Shown here piece by piece: positions 1 to 12,508 of a stretch of DNA of 64,000 bases. A program made the position numbers and the translations under genes. Origin of the DNA: Neostapfia colusana (Eukaryota; Streptophyta; Magnoliopsida; Poales; Poaceae); NCBI GenBank assembly GCA_030760725.1, contig JASWHV010000004.1, positions 53,473,136 to 53,537,135 on the forward strand, written 5' to 3'. The stretch's first letter is position 1, and each line of letters opens with the position of its first letter. A model generated the notes under the pieces. The model did no database searches, was not told the DNA's origin, and was given only the letters and a program-made list of their open reading frames with translations.

Positions 1-1
1 T

Positions 2-3000
2 CCCGCCATAATATTATTTGATTCAGGTGCCACGCATAGCTTCATTAGCCAAGCTTTCATTGATAAATATAGCTTGCAAATACTACCCACCGATAGTCCT
101 TATGTGATCTGTTCACCGGGTGGGAAAATTTCAGCAAGCATGATGGTCCCAAAAGCGCCGTTGTGCTTAGAGGGTAGAGTTTACCCTACGTCTCTCATAA
201 TCTTAGAAGGACAAAAGGTCGATGTCATCTTAGGGATGTCGTGGTTAACCCGCCACGGCGCTGTTATAGACACCGTCCTCCGAGTTGTGCACTTGAATTC
301 AGAAGTGCACGAGTCTCACTCGTTATTTCTGGACAGTCCAGAAATAAAACTTCCAAGTGTCTATCAAGCCACAACCATCAAAGATATTCCGGTGGTCCGA
401 GAGTTCCCTGATGTATTCCCGGACGATTTGCCGGGGATGCCGCCTGATAGAGAGGTGGAGTTTAAGATTGAACTTGCACCGGGAACCATGCCAATATCCC
501 GAAGGCCGTACAAGATGGCGCCCAAGGAATTGGCTGAATTGAAGACTCAGCTCACGGACCTTCTGGAGAAGGGTTTTATTAGGCCGAGCTCCTCGCCATG
601 GGGCTGTTCGGCATTATTTGTCAAGAAGAAGGATGAGACGTTGCAGCTTTGCGTGGACTATCGTCCATTAAATGCCGTAACCATCAACAATAAGTACCCG
701 TTGCCACGGATCGACATGTTGTTTGATCAGTTGGTCGAAGCAAAGATCTTTTCCAAGATGGATTTAAGATCTGGGTACCATCAGATTAAGATAAGGGCTG
801 AGGACATTCCGAAGACGGCTTTCTCGATGAGGTACGGACTTTATGAGTACCTGGTTATGTCCTTCGGCCTCACCAATGCTCCAGCTCACTTCATGTACTT
901 GATGAACTCGGTATTCATGCCGGAGCTGGACAAGTTTGTCGTGGTCTTCATCGACGACATCCTGGTATATTCCAAGTCAGAGGAAGATCACAAGAAACAT
1001 CTGCGTATAGTCTTGCAACGGCTGCGGGATCACAAGTTATACGCAAAATTTAGCAAATGCGAGTTTTGGATATCGCAAGTGCCTTTTCTCGGGCATATCA
1101 TCTCGGCGGAGGGTATCGCTGTGGACCCGAGCAAGATCACTCAAGTGCTGAACTGGAAATCCCCAAGAACTGTTCACGAGGTACGGAGTTTCCTCGGACT
1201 CGCGGGATATTATCGGAGGTTCATTCCAAACTTCTCGAAGATTGCCAAGCAAATGACAGAGCTGCTGAAGAAGGCTACCAAATATGTTTGGAGTCCAACA
1301 TGTGAAGCAGCATTCAAGGCTTTAGTCAAGCACCTGACATCAGCACCGGTTTTGGCGCAGCCAGACACAACAAAACCGTTCGATGTGTACTGTGATGCAT
1401 CCGGCATTGGGCTCGGATGTGTGCTGATGCAAGACCGAAGAGTGGTCGCGTATGGATCACGGCAGCTTAGAAACCATGAGCAAAATTATCCAACTCATGA
1501 CTTGGAGCTCGCTGCCGTGGTACTCGCACTCAAAATGTGGAGGCACTACCTACTCGATAACCTCGTACATTTATATACCGACCACAAAAACCTCAAGTAC
1601 ATATTCACTCAGAAGGAGCTGAACATGAGGCAACGAAGATGGTTAGAACTGATAAAGGATTACGAGATAGAGATCCATTATCATCCGGGCAAGGAAAACG
1701 TAGTGGCAGATGCGCTGAGCCGCAAGTCACACGTCAATACTCTGATCATCACACCGTTGGAAGAAAGCGAACCACCACTACATGTGATTCCACACGGAGC
1801 TCTCTACAACCTAGCTTTGATCCCCACCATCCGTGAAGAGATAGCGGCAGCCCAGAAGAATGACAAGGGCATGTCACATTTACGGAGACGTGTAGACAGT
1901 GGGGAGTTGAAATGTTTCCGGAAGGACGAAGATGGCGTCCTATGGTTCAAGGACCGGATCGTCGTACCCCGTAACCCGGAGTTACGGAAGAAAATCTTTG
2001 ATGAGGCTCACTTATCAAAGTTTTCTATTCACCCCGGCAGCAACAAAATGTATCAAGAACTCAAAAGCAAGTTTTGGTGGACACGGATGAAGCGTGAGAC
2101 TGCAAAATACGTGTCCGAGTGTGATACATGTCGAAGGGTGAAGGCAGACCACATGCGGAAACCGGGACTGTTGCGACCACTGGGCATTCCTGCCTGGAAG
2201 TGGGAGGACGTGAGATGGACTTCATCGTCGGTTTACCCACCACCTTGCATAAACATGATTCTGTGTGGGTGATCGTCGATCGGCTCACCAAAGTTGCCCA
2301 TTTCATCCCGGTCAACACCAACTACAACGCCAAGAAGTACGCTGAACTGTACATCTCACGGATCCTATGCTTGTACGGCATACCCCGTACTATCATATCG
2401 GATCGGGGCACTTTATTTGTGTCCCGTTTCTGGGAGCAGCTGCACGCTGCCTTGGGGACAAACCGACCGGGTAAATCAGATTCTAGAAGACATGCTACGA
2501 GCTTGCGCTATCAACCACGGCAAGAATTGGGATGATCACTTGCCGTTAGCTGAGTTCTCATACAACAATGGGTACCAAGCCAGCATCAAGATGGCGCCCT
2601 ACGAGGCGCTATACGGTAGGAAATGCCGCACACCATTGAACTGGTGTGAGTCTGGCGAAAGGGTTACCTTCGGGATTGACCTCGTCAACAACGCGGAAGA
2701 AAAGGTTCGACTGATTCAAGCAAACCTAAAAGCCGCTCAATCCCGACAGAAACAGTATGCGGACCGGAGAAGGCGCCCATTACAATTCGAAGTTGGAGAT
2801 CACGTATACCTACGGGTGCCTCCAATGAAGGGCGTAAACAGATTTGGGGTGAGAGGAAAGTTAGCACCCCGATTCATCGGTCCATTCCAGATTACCGAAA
2901 GATGTGGATCAGTGTCATACCGGCTGAAATTACCAGAAGCACTTTCCGGTGTGCACGACATCTTTCACATTTCCCAGCTGAGGAAGTGTCTCAAGCTATC

Positions 3001-3223
3001 AACTACCATTCAGCTGGAAGACATTGAAGAACTGCAACCGGATCTCACCTATCGGGAGGAACCGGTGCAGATTATTGATGAAAAGGCCCGAACCACACGC
3101 AACCGTACGTTGTGGTTCTACAAGGTTCTATGGAGTAATCACTCCATGGACGAAGCGACATGGGAGAGCGAAGAATTCCTTCACACTAACTACCCCGAAT
3201 TTTTCACGTCGCATATCCGGTAA
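2..3223 (+). pseudogene. pol: Element A pol polyprotein, frameshifted
   Basis: Encodes the retrotransposon replication enzymes. It opens inside the aspartic protease (DSGA catalytic motif at 20-31). Reverse transcriptase follows with the FIDD active site at 947-958, then RNase H (YCDAS near 1390 and YTDHK near 1578), an HHCC zinc finger of integrase (about 2000-2150), the integrase core (MDFIVG near 2216, SDRGT near 2398), the GPF/Y region and a chromodomain (about 3100-3205, KVLWSNHS...ATWE). Lesions: a frameshift near 2213 after KWEDV, and a deletion near 2458-2470 that removes the segment just before the third catalytic acidic residue of integrase (QTD+RVNQ remain fused to LGT). A third frame then continues to the stop at 3223. 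The element cannot make intact integrase from this copy. Confidence 0.9.
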
Positions 3224-3276
3224 TTTTCCACCGTCCTATCTCTCGTTTTCACCTTATAATCTCTGGACGAGATTCT

Positions 3277-3292
3277 TTTAAGGGGGGAGGAA
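3277..3292 (+). promoter_or_regulatory. Polypurine tract of element A
   Basis: A purine run (AAGGGGGGAGGAA) sits directly before the LTR start TGTAAGGACA. It primes plus-strand DNA synthesis in LTR retrotransposons and fixes the 3' LTR boundary at 3293. Confidence 0.85.
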
Positions 3293-4195
3293 TGTAAGGA
3301 CATCAGTTTTTGACACACATTTGCAGTGTTCATCACCACACCACACACCTCATGTGAGGAAGGATGATGAACACAAATGAAGAGCAAGTAACAATTATCA
3401 ACATGCTCATTAGAGAACAAACTCACATATTGCAAAAGTGGTATTTCCCACATGTGATATAGATGGGCTGGATATATGAAAACTCCTACACTTTGCTAAG
3501 GACGTCCATGCCAAGTTTCACCCAAATTCAAAACCTTTTTGAGGTCATTTTGGGTATAATTACGAAGAGGGCAGTTTGAAACCATATTCAAATTCAAACT
3601 GTTTTTATCCCATGAATTTAAAAGTGGGAGGCATATTCTTACTCAGCACATTTTTGTGAGCCCACACACCAGTTTTCACTCCATTTGGAGTTGATCTTGA
3701 CATGAGCTAAGTGGGACAAATTCAAACTTCATTTGAATTCAAAACTGCACTTGTGCTGAAATTCACTCAAACCAAACCCAATTTGAACTTTGATCAATTC
3801 AAATGGTTCATGGGTGGATAATTTGAATTACCAGGGGTACTATGGGGATCACTGTTTACAACAGTGATTAGGAGTAAATTTCAGTGGTTAAAACTGGAAG
3901 TGGGTCCCACATGTCAGCCACTGCTCAGATCAAACCGACTGAGACTTTTCTCACTCGGGTCGCCGAGCCGCCGCTGCGATCGCCACCGAGGGAAGCCGCC
4001 GCGCCAGCAGCTGCTTGCCCACGCGCGGGCATGAGGCGGTGCAGAGCCTTCTTAAGGCGCCTGCCCCCCTCCTCGGCCGAGGCATCGCCGTTCTTCCCCG
4101 CAAGAACTCAGCGCCGGCCGAAGTTTTCCGCAGCTCGGAATCGATCGGACAACGCCGATCACAGCTCCTTCCGTCCACTCCAGAACCCCAGCAAG

Positions 4196-7102
4196 GTACT
4201 AGAGACCTCCTCCGTCCTCCCCGATGCTAGAATTCCGTTGAAACCGATTGATATCGGCTGTGCCGAAAGATCAAATTCGGGACTTGGAACTGCCGAACCT
4301 CGGGCTCCCGTGGACAGCCCAACCAGGGCGTTGTCACGCCCGAGCCAAGGCACCCTTGGACGCGCTGGTGACCGGTGCTGCTCATTCCCGAGCCACAGCT
4401 CGAGTGGTTGCTCACCGGCGGCGAATTTCCACTTTTCCCCTTTCTGTGTGCAGAACGACCTTCGGGTACGATTCTGTTTAATTCGTGCTCTAGAAAGGAT
4501 TAGAGGGCCTCAAGACGCTCTCACACAAGCTAGACACGGTAGCGCACAAGTTGCCTTCACAACTCTGGGCCGGAGAACCTCTGTACCCGGCGTAATTCGG
4601 GGTCTACCAATGGCGGAATGAACAGGCGGCATCGGGCGCATGGTGAGGACCTATTTCGGGCCTTCCCCGAGCTGCCTCGAGCTCATGTTGACCTTCTCTG
4701 AGGTCCACTGGTGCTCCCCGACCGGTTTCCCAAGTAGTTGAGGTGCTAGGGAAGTCAGCCGACATGGCCAAAGTCGTTCCGAGGTGGCGGCTCGTCGCCG
4801 ACCATGCTCCGGCCATTGTCATGAGCAGCTGACCCTAGAATCCTGTTCCCCGAGTAAAAGTAGGCAGGGGCGGCCAGAATCAAGAAGTTTGGAGCTGTAC
4901 AGAAGCCGGCGGCGAGCTCTCCGGCGAGGTCCCTCGGCGGCGGAGCGCGGGCGTCGCGAGGTTGAAGAAGGGGGTGGACCCCAGCTGTCAGCGGGAGATA
5001 TTTTGAATCGGGATCCAGCTGCGGCCGGGATCGGGTGTGCTGGCGCGCAAAATCATTGTGGGCCGCGGTGTGCTGTCGTCTCGGCGTGCGACGCATGTCC
5101 CCTCGGCCCACGCGCGAGTTTAAACTTTTTCCCGATTTTCAGATTTCCTTCAAACTTCAAATCCTCATAACGTTGGCTAGAAAGCTCCAAATTGAGTGAA
5201 CCAAATTTTTCTGGATTCAGCTCTCTGAGTACTTTCCAGAAAATCAAGTTTCACTTCATGAAATTCCTTAATTCTCCATAATTAAATCCTCAAATTTTAA
5301 AGTGTTTGGAATTTTAACTGGAGAATCCTGTGGAGGAAAATCCTGAAATTTTGCTGGGATGTTCACCAGAATATCGCTGAACTACCATAAAAATTTCAGA
5401 CCATTTGAGCTCATTTGATGCACCTAATGGTGTGATTAGTGACACTGTTCCAGAGAAAATAGAAAATGTTCAGAAACATTTTCAGAATTTTCTCTGAAAT
5501 TGTTTAGCTCATATCTTTAGCTAGGAACCTTCAAATTAAGTGAGACCAACTCCATTAGAACCCTCTGGAAATCTAGTTTTCAGAAAGTCATAGTTTGTTT
5601 CATGAAAATCTTTAGAACACCTTAAAAGCCTTTAATTAAGGTCAAGTACATAATTAATTGTGGAGGGCTCAAATAGCTTTGCTGCAACTAAAACTTGACC
5701 AAGTCTCTATTTATGTTGTAACCAAGCCACAGTAAAAGTTTCACAGTCATTGAGTCTATCTAGTGGGACTTATAAGCTTCACAAATTCAAACTTAATACA
5801 AATGCATTCAAATTAATACATGTACCTCTTATATCATGTAGTCGCTAAGGTCGAGGAGGAACCCGAAGTCCTAGACTTCGTTACTCCGGAGGAACAGCTA
5901 GCCTACGACCAAGAGCAGCAAGGCAAGCTCCGGTTTGCATTAACCTTTTACAAATTTTTATTGTTTTGAGCACATACTTGAGTACTTTATTCCTTGCATT
6001 ATAGTCTTGTTTGGAAACCCCATTTGCATAGCCAAGAGCACCATGGGTTGGGTTTAGGATTGCAAACCCCGTTAGTTACTGCAATGCTAAGATAGTGTAG
6101 GATTCGGTACAAGTCGAGTAGTTGGAACTACTCGCGAGCATAGGCTAGAGGCACTCGACTCGGGTAGTGTTAGCACATGAAACACATGGCAAGAAAATGA
6201 GACCAAGCGGAGAGTAAGGGCAGCAGGACTTTGGGGCATGTGTGCTGTAGCTCCGCTTGTGTCGATTGAGGACCGAGCCGTGTGGGGGCCTGTTGAACAA
6301 GCTAGAACAGTACCGAAGACCTACCGGCTATATGGGAACCGGGAAACTGATGTAACTCGGGTAGCTGGGTGTTGAGGCATAGCTGGTCGTTCAGAGGGTA
6401 GGTTGAGAGCTCGAGGTGTAAATCGGCTGGCGGCACTGAGATGCGCGTGCAGAGACCTCTTGCTCGGGACGATTGGACCGGTTCAACATTTGGCTAACGG
6501 GTGAAAGGTAGTCGCGTACGGCGTCCGTGATGGTTGTTGTAGGCAACATCGAGTACGGGCGTACGTGATGGGTTGTTCGGGTAACCCTGCAGGTGTAAAT
6601 CGATTATAATCGCCGTCCCCCGTGGTCAGTGAGTACCACTTGTTCACTGTACCGTGACGTAGAAAGGACAGGCTAGTCACATGTTAAAATGTTGCTGATT
6701 GAAAGATGGACATTGATTGTTAATGATATGCTGTAGTTTAGAGCTAACTAAAGTTCTTTTCAACTTTGGGCAAAGTACATGAGAGAACTGCGTTTCTTGT
6801 TTGATTGCGGCTCTCTCATGTGCCTTAGCGTAAGGTTCTCCACAACCTGCTGCTAAAACTTGAAAGTAAGGTTCTACTAATTAGGCGAGTCCTTGCAAAT
6901 GATTTTTACCTCATGTAACCCATTACCCCTCATGTAGAAGTTCCATGTTTAGGTGAGACGGGTCAGACTTGCTGAGCCTTCGTGCTCACTGCTTGTGTTT
7001 GAAGCTTTTGCAGGGTTCTATGAGGAAGGGACTCCCGAAGAGGAGACGGAACCCCAGGAGGGGAATCCCGTCGAGTGTTTGTCGTGCACGCCGCAGAGTT
7101 AG
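4196..7102 (+). CDS. Split acidic mini-ORF inside LTR A (introns plus exons 2 and 3)
   Basis: Inferred gene model. An upstream exon ends at 4195 (CAGCAAG before GTACTAG). Exon 2 is 5842-5922, after an ATGTAG acceptor; it is acidic (VEEEPEVLDF...YDQEQQ). The donor is AG|GCAAGC, a GC-type splice site, at 5923. Exon 3 is 7014-7102 after TTTGCAG and reads GFYEEGTPEEETEPQEG..., ending TAG at 7100-7102. The glycine codon at the exon 2/3 junction is split after its first base. The same arrangement recurs in LTRs C, D and E. An in-frame reading exists upstream of 4195 but I see no ATG in it, so the translation start is unknown. It could be a translated peptide or only a conserved splicing module; function unknown. 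Confidence 0.45.
6601..6628 (+). other. LTR A palindrome plus CCGT...CGTGGTCA motif
   Basis: CGATTATAATCG (6601-6612) is a perfect 12-bp palindrome followed at once by CCGTCCCCCGTGGTCA. It corresponds in position to palindrome-CCGT motifs in LTRs B, C, D and E, inside the GC-AG intron. Confidence 0.55.
6973..6988 (+). other. Hairpin before the 3' splice site, LTR A
   Basis: TGAGC-CTTCGT-GCTCA, a 5-bp stem with a 6-nt loop, 25 bases upstream of the acceptor at 7013. LTRs C, D and E have TGAGTAC-loop-GTACTCA at the same place. Confidence 0.5.
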
Positions 7103-7331
7103 TGTGCGTGTGTGCTAGCAAGGACATGTTCAAGGTCTGAACGTGGACTTGATGCGTAGTCTACGCCTGTGAGTGTAGACTGGACTTATTTTGATGTAAA
7201 CATGGTCATAAACTTGTTTATGTAATAAAATTTCGCTTCCGCTTTGTACCTTTGACGTGTGTTATCCGGTGCTGTGCAATGCAGCACCCCTCAGCGTGAT
7301 CCTGGCTCGACAGGACTTTGGGGTCGTGTCA

Positions 7332-8098
7332 CACTCGCGCCGCACCAGCCGCAGCCGCATCTCCTCGTTGGCGGCGGAGTGGGCCTGGACACCGTCATAG
7401 GCCTCGCGGGCCTCCTGCATGATCCTCCGGGTCTCGGTGTCCAGACCGTCGACGGCAATCTTCTGCACATTGAGGAGCTCTTCCTCAGCGTCGAGCCTCG
7501 CCCTCTTAGCGTCGAGCTTCTCCTCGACCTGCCTGGTCCGCAGCTTAAAGAGCCGCCCCCAGCCGCTGAGGCGGTCCCTCTCATCCGCCAAGACCTCCAG
7601 CTCGCGCTTGAGCGCAGCCTGAACCTGCCGGACACTGGACTGGGCCAGCTCCATGGCGTCCGACAGGGACAGTGGAGCAGCAGAGGCCGAAGCCACGCCG
7701 TGGACGTCCTCCATGGCATCGTCATCCGACGGAGGAGACGCCGGCACCGCAACATCCGAGGGAGCCACGACGACGCGCCGATCAGGAGAAGATGGCGCTG
7801 AGGCAGGGCCAGTCCCGATGCGCCCCTGCTCACCGCCCACCTGAGGACCCGCGTCGGCTCCTCCTGCGTCGTCACCTGCCTGCTCCGCCGTTCTCGCAGA
7901 GGTCGGTCCTGCCGGGCCAGAAGGAGAAGACGCCTGTACTGGCATGGGGGCCGGTGAAGCTGCCGTGGCATCCGGACACTGCAGCGCTGGGCTGCTACCA
8001 GCCGAAGTTGGCCGGAGAACAGACGCATCCCTGACAGCCGACGAGTCCCTACAAGCACAGGGAACACTCAAGACAAGAATAGAAGAAGAGCTAGAGTC
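7332..8098 (-). pseudogene. Gag-like coiled-coil ORF fragment (unassigned retroelement)
   Basis: Between the end of LTR A and the point where similarity to LTR B starts, the minus strand is open with no stop for about 255 codons and is very GC-rich. The protein has an Ala/Pro/Ser-rich N-terminal part (SSPSGPAGPTS) and a charged heptad-like C-terminal part (ELEVLADERDRL...EEKLDAKRARLDAEEELL) that looks like a coiled coil. Such Pro/Ala-rich plus coiled-coil proteins are common in gag-like regions of grass Ty3/gypsy elements. No catalytic domain is present. The ORF runs on by chance into both neighbours. Assignment to retroelement gag is inference. Confidence 0.5.
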
Positions 8099-10970
8099 GT
8101 GTTCCCCGGCCTCCATAACACCCTAGCGGCGAGCCCCAGCCCGGGCGGCGGCCGGAAACGTCGGTCTGGCAAGCACCAGTTTGCTCCGGCGAGGGGAAAC
8201 GCGCGGCGCGAGAAAGCAGCCGGAGGAAGAAGAAGGAGGCATGGGCCCCGGCTTTCAGCGGCTGGTAAATTTAAAACTGTGATCGGTTGTTGGCCGGATC
8301 CGGTGTGCTGGCGTGCTGGAACCCTGTGAACCCGGTGTGGCCCATTTTCTATTGGCTGATGTTTAAACACGTGGGCCCAGCTGATTTCCCGTAGCAAAAT
8401 ATTTCCAGAGAATGTCCCAACTTTGGAAAATCATATCTTTGTGTAGGAATCTCCAAATTGAGTTATTCAAATTGGGTTGGATTCATTTTGCAAAGATATA
8501 TCCAAAAATGAACTCAAATTTGTATGAAAGTCAATATTAAATTCTGGAAGATTCTTCAAAATTTTCTGGAAAACAATTATTGAGGGAGTTTGGTTTATCC
8601 AAAAATCCTCAAACTTAGCCAGAATATTCTTTAGCGTATTGTTGACCTTCTAGCAAATTTTCAGCTCATTTGAAGATCATTTGAGTAGCAATTTTATAAA
8701 TACAAAATGCTGTGTTCATAATGGTCCAGAAACATTTTTAGAAAATGTTGTCCACTTGTAAAATCTATTCTGGGCAATTCATAGCTCCGAAAATCATAGG
8801 AAAATTTAGGCAAGCTCTCTGAAGCACACTTGAAATTTTAGTTTACCAAATTGGGCATGAAAATGCAAAGTACTTCAGAATTAATTTTTTTGAATAGAAA
8901 TGCTTAAGGAATTGTTCTGGAGGAACTTCTTAAGTAAAAGGTCTAAATTTTGGACCAAATTACTTTCATGGGACCAGGAACTCACATGTAAATTATCAGC
9001 TCAAGTTGAGCACTAGAAATCCCTGTTCTTATTCTACCATGCTTATGTATGTGGGAAAATACATAAGACAATGTAGGTATTATGGAGAACACAATTTGAC
9101 TCCACATTAGCTACAATTTGGCAAGCTAAATCTCTAAATAGTATAGAACCTGCTGTAAAAGTTTTGAAGCCATTGGAGTTCTTGTTCTTCAGTTGCATTC
9201 AAATCTTTTCAGCTCATCTCTTATGGTCATTAGGAAAGTTAGTTAGTGTTTAGCTAAAACACTAAGACCAATTTAGTTCTTTCATAATTCTTTGCACAAC
9301 AGAGGCAAAACAAGCCATTCTTGGCATTTCCACACAGCCTCTGTTCCTAAGAAATCCAGTGTTTAATTCTTTTCATTGCATTCTATAAAAATTGTGCATA
9401 AGCATTTCATTAGGATTCACGACGAAGGGGATTCGAAGGAGCGATTCATTGATGTGGATCATGCTCCGTAGAATTAAGGGTTGATCAGCAAGGATCACTA
9501 ACTGATTATATACAACTACTCTGCAAAACAGGCAAACTCCGGTTTGCATTTAACAGCTTTTAAGTTTTTACTTTGTATTCACTTTCGGTTAAGATATGAA
9601 ATGTGCATTAGGTCTAGTTGTTTTATACTCCTCTTGCATGACCAAATAAACCCAGGTAGTATTGGGTAGGTATCTTTACATCGTGTAGAACTGTCATGCT
9701 TAAGTAAGTTTCGGTAGAAGTCGAGTAGTGAGATGCTACTCGCATGATCAGGAACAACAGGGGCATACGGGATTGGTTCAAAAAATGTGTAGCAAGTTAA
9801 AGTTGAGACCGGAAGGTTGTAGGGGCAGCAGGACATAGGGGCCTGGGTGCTATAGACCTGTCCGTCTCGGTCAAGAACCGATCCGTATGCGGCTCTGTTG
9901 AACAAATTTGAGTTGTGTACCAGACTCATGCTGGCTATATGGGACCCAGTAAACCGATGTACCTCAGGAAGCTTGCGTTGAGCCTTTTCGGGTCGCCTCA
10001 AGCGAGAGGGCCGGTGTGCAGTATGTGGGTAACATTCTCATGACATGTCATGCCGGTAGGTGCACCATGAGAGTGGCTACTGTACGGGGCGACTTGATCG
10101 ATTTAACGGGAGTGAAACTACAGAAAGGCTGCCACGTACGATGTCAGTGATGGTTGCTGTAGGCAACGTCGAGTACGGGTGTACGTGTCGTGTAGTCCGG
10201 GTGTTATTGATTCGAATCACCGTCGCTCACGGAATGGACCGAGCATACTTGTTCTCGCAGTCGTGATGTAGTAAGAACTTGCATGAGAAAGGAACTAATC
10301 ATATTGGTTTGAAAGATGATACTAGCATTGTGATGATACTTCACATGAATAGGCTAGTGCAAACTCGATTCGTTTACACCATGAGCAAATTACATCGGGG
10401 GAAAGTGTTTCTTGTTTGATTGTGGACTCCCGATGTGACGTGCCCAAGGTTACTATTAATTTGCTGCAAATAATACTTGAAAGTAAGGATTCAATTTTAG
10501 GCGAGTTATTATGCATTATGCCATCCCACTTTATGTTCATAACCTCATGTAGAGTTTCATGACTAGGGTGACGGTTAAGTCCTGCTGAGTGTTATGCTCA
10601 CAGATGCTATTCAAGTTGTTTTGCAGGAATGACTTCATGCTTATGAAGGGATGCCTATGAGACTCGGGAACCTCGGAGCGGTTACTCAATAGCATCCTCG
10701 CCGCTGCGGTTTGTTCTTCGTGTTGCTAGTAAGAAACGTCTGTGGGCTGGACTGTTTCTTTGTTGCTAAGTTAGAAATGAGTTGTGAGAGTTATAGTCTT
10801 CTGCCGTAGCTTATTTTCAGATAAGTATTTGTAAAACACTTTGTACGCTTCCACAAATGATTTATGTAATGTGATGTGTTTCCTCGACCTGTGTGCTGTT
10901 GGGTGCCGCATATCACGGCACCACCCGACGAGGTCCTGGCGGGGTGTCGTTTGTCGGTGGTTCCCCCACA
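8099..10970 (+). repeat. 5' LTR of element B, 5'-truncated
   Basis: Similar along its length to 35161-37723. The match starts abruptly near 8099, so the first ~1.4 kb of the LTR is missing here. It ends CCCCACA just before the primer site. It keeps the GC-AG intron (donor ACAG|GCAAAC at 9531/9532, acceptor TTTTGCAG at 10626) and the hairpins, but the exon corresponding to the acidic ORF has a stop (CCG TAG near 9471-9474), so coding potential is not convincing in this family. Confidence 0.85.
10208..10232 (+). other. LTR B palindrome plus CCGTCGCTCACGG hairpin
   Basis: TGATTCGAATCA is a perfect 12-bp palindrome, followed directly by CCGTCGCTCACGG, which can fold as CCGT/ACGG. The position matches 6601-6628 in LTR A, but the palindrome has a different sequence: the outer pair is T-A where A has C-G. 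Confidence 0.55.
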
Positions 10971-10973
10971 GTG

Positions 10974-10985
10974 TGGTATCAGAGC
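10974..10985 (+). promoter_or_regulatory. Primer binding site of element B
   Basis: TGGTATCAGAGC lies 3 bases after the 5' LTR end CA. It is complementary to the 3' end of plant initiator-Met tRNA, the usual primer for these elements. Confidence 0.9.
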
Positions 10986-12508
10986 TGCGTTGAGAATAGC
11001 GCACGGATTGAGCATCATATTACGTTAATAACTTAGGATACGGTGAGATAACGGTACTAGGCCCACATAAGGACTATTAGCATATTATGAAGGTGGCTAT
11101 CTAACCTATTTTCTATGTCAGAAAATTGTGCACCTCGGGACGTTCTATGTCTTGGGGGGTCCACATAAGTGCTGTCCACCAGTGCGCACAAGCTGAAGGG
11201 TGGAGCCCCACGGGTGGCAGGTAACCCGACTCACTTTAATATCCTCTATGACTCTTGATGTCGTTTGGGGTATTCGAGCAACGCCATTCCCTGGCGTGCT
11301 TCGGGCAAGTATGGGAGACCCCGTCACGTGGTCAGTGACGTGGACACGTAGCTCAAGGCGTGTTTGGCTTGAGAGCACCTGTGCGAGTGATGACGGACGG
11401 GTGTACAAACTGTATTGGGACCGGGTTCGGTGTGCAGCCGAATCTGATGATTGAGTGTGTTTTATGTAGGTACTAACCATGAAACCCATAGTACGTGTAG
11501 AACATGTTTGCGAGTGACCGTTTTAGTGCCACCTAAGAATACCAATATGCCGGTGTAATCCGCTTAGGTTTTTCTTTGATGAGGCAACGTAGTACTGTCA
11601 TATGTCTTACGGTGCATCGCCACCGTACTACACTTAATAGTTTGCTTTCCTATGAAGAAATCATTCATGACTAACATTGAAACTAAAAATGGATGTTGGA
11701 AAGCACATATTAGTTACTGAGCTCTTCCTTTGAACTAAGCTTCAAAGAAGATACTTGCTAGGCTTCATTTGATCCAAAAACAGAGTGCTCTGTTCTCACA
11801 GAAATTTTTGCTGGACTTTGATAGAGCATAACTCTGTGTAGATTGACCCAATGAAGGTGTATGATACAGTTATGGAAAGGTTTTTTAACTTTTATGTAGA
11901 CCTCCAGGGCAAAATCAGAAGCAAACTTGGTTGAATGTCCAGATGAATGCAAACTGTCCAGAAAACAGGACAGCTACAAACCTCTCTGGATATTTCTGTA
12001 AATTAGCCATAACATTCTGTAGAAAAACATTTATAAGGGTCATATGATACACCGTTGGAAAGGTTATGAAATTTGCAACGATTTTGTAGTTCATAGTTTG
12101 TTCAGAATTGTCCTTCATTTTTATGTACAACTGTGATGAAAACAGCCACACACAAAGGAGATGCTGGCAAATTTTATCCAGAAATTCTGTCAACTTTGAA
12201 CAATCATAACTTTTGATCCAGAAATGGTCTAGAGGCATATGAGTACCCTTGGAAATATGCTGAAGTTAACTTTAACTTTTGTATTCAACTTGAGTTAAGA
12301 AAATACTGGTAACCGGATCAAAATCTGGGTTAAGTACAGAAAAGTCTGTTCTGTACAGAATAGGGGACTGATTATGTTGGCTTTAGGAAGATGTGTAAAC
12401 ATGAAATTTTGTTATTCTTTCATAAAGTTTTAGCATGTTCATGTTTTAAATACTTTCACATACAGCTGAGATCAGGTTTTGACTCCCCGCAAAATTATTC
12501 TTTGCAGT
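10986..12508 (+). other. Element B leader between primer site and gag
   Basis: About 1.5 kb with no convincing ORF, unlike elements C and D, which have an extra ORF here. Part of it (about 11760-12300) is a degenerate repetition of roughly 130-200 bp with phrases such as CATAACT...CATATGA...TTGGAAAGG. It ends in TTTGCAGT immediately before the gag ATG. Confidence 0.6.

Larger units (their letters stand above)
1..7331 (+). mobile_element. Element A: Ty3/gypsy chromovirus (Tekay/Del-like), 3' part
   Basis: Seen: protease-to-chromodomain pol (2-3223), a polypurine tract, then a 4.04-kb LTR (3293-7331). The 5' LTR, gag and the start of protease lie before the window. Known: the protease-RT-RNaseH-integrase-chromodomain order defines Ty3/gypsy chromoviruses; very long LTRs fit the Tekay/Del group. 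Its LTR matches the solo LTR at 30827-34852 along the whole length, which fixes both LTR ends. Target duplication cannot be checked because the left end is outside. Confidence 0.9.
3293..7331 (+). repeat. 3' LTR of element A (4039 bp)
   Basis: Starts TGTAAGGACATCAG and ends GGGTCGTGTCA. Both ends agree with the solo copy at 30827-34852. The LTR has a GC-rich block (3900-5120) in which several frames are open, an AT-rich middle, and an R-region-like 3' part with the split acidic ORF, a palindrome, two hairpins and a polyadenylation-like AATAAAA near 7224. No convincing TATA box was found. Nothing else gene-like is seen in the AT-rich 5120-5840 stretch. Confidence 0.88.

Noticed and set aside
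3884..4621. Open plus-strand frame of 245 codons in LTR A
   Set aside because: GC-rich leader sequence with several frames open at once; the solo copy has a stop after 119 codons in the same frame, and this frame does not join exon 2 in phase.
7672..8034. Plus-strand frames across 7259-8126
   Set aside because: Shadows of the minus-strand coiled-coil ORF in GC-rich DNA.
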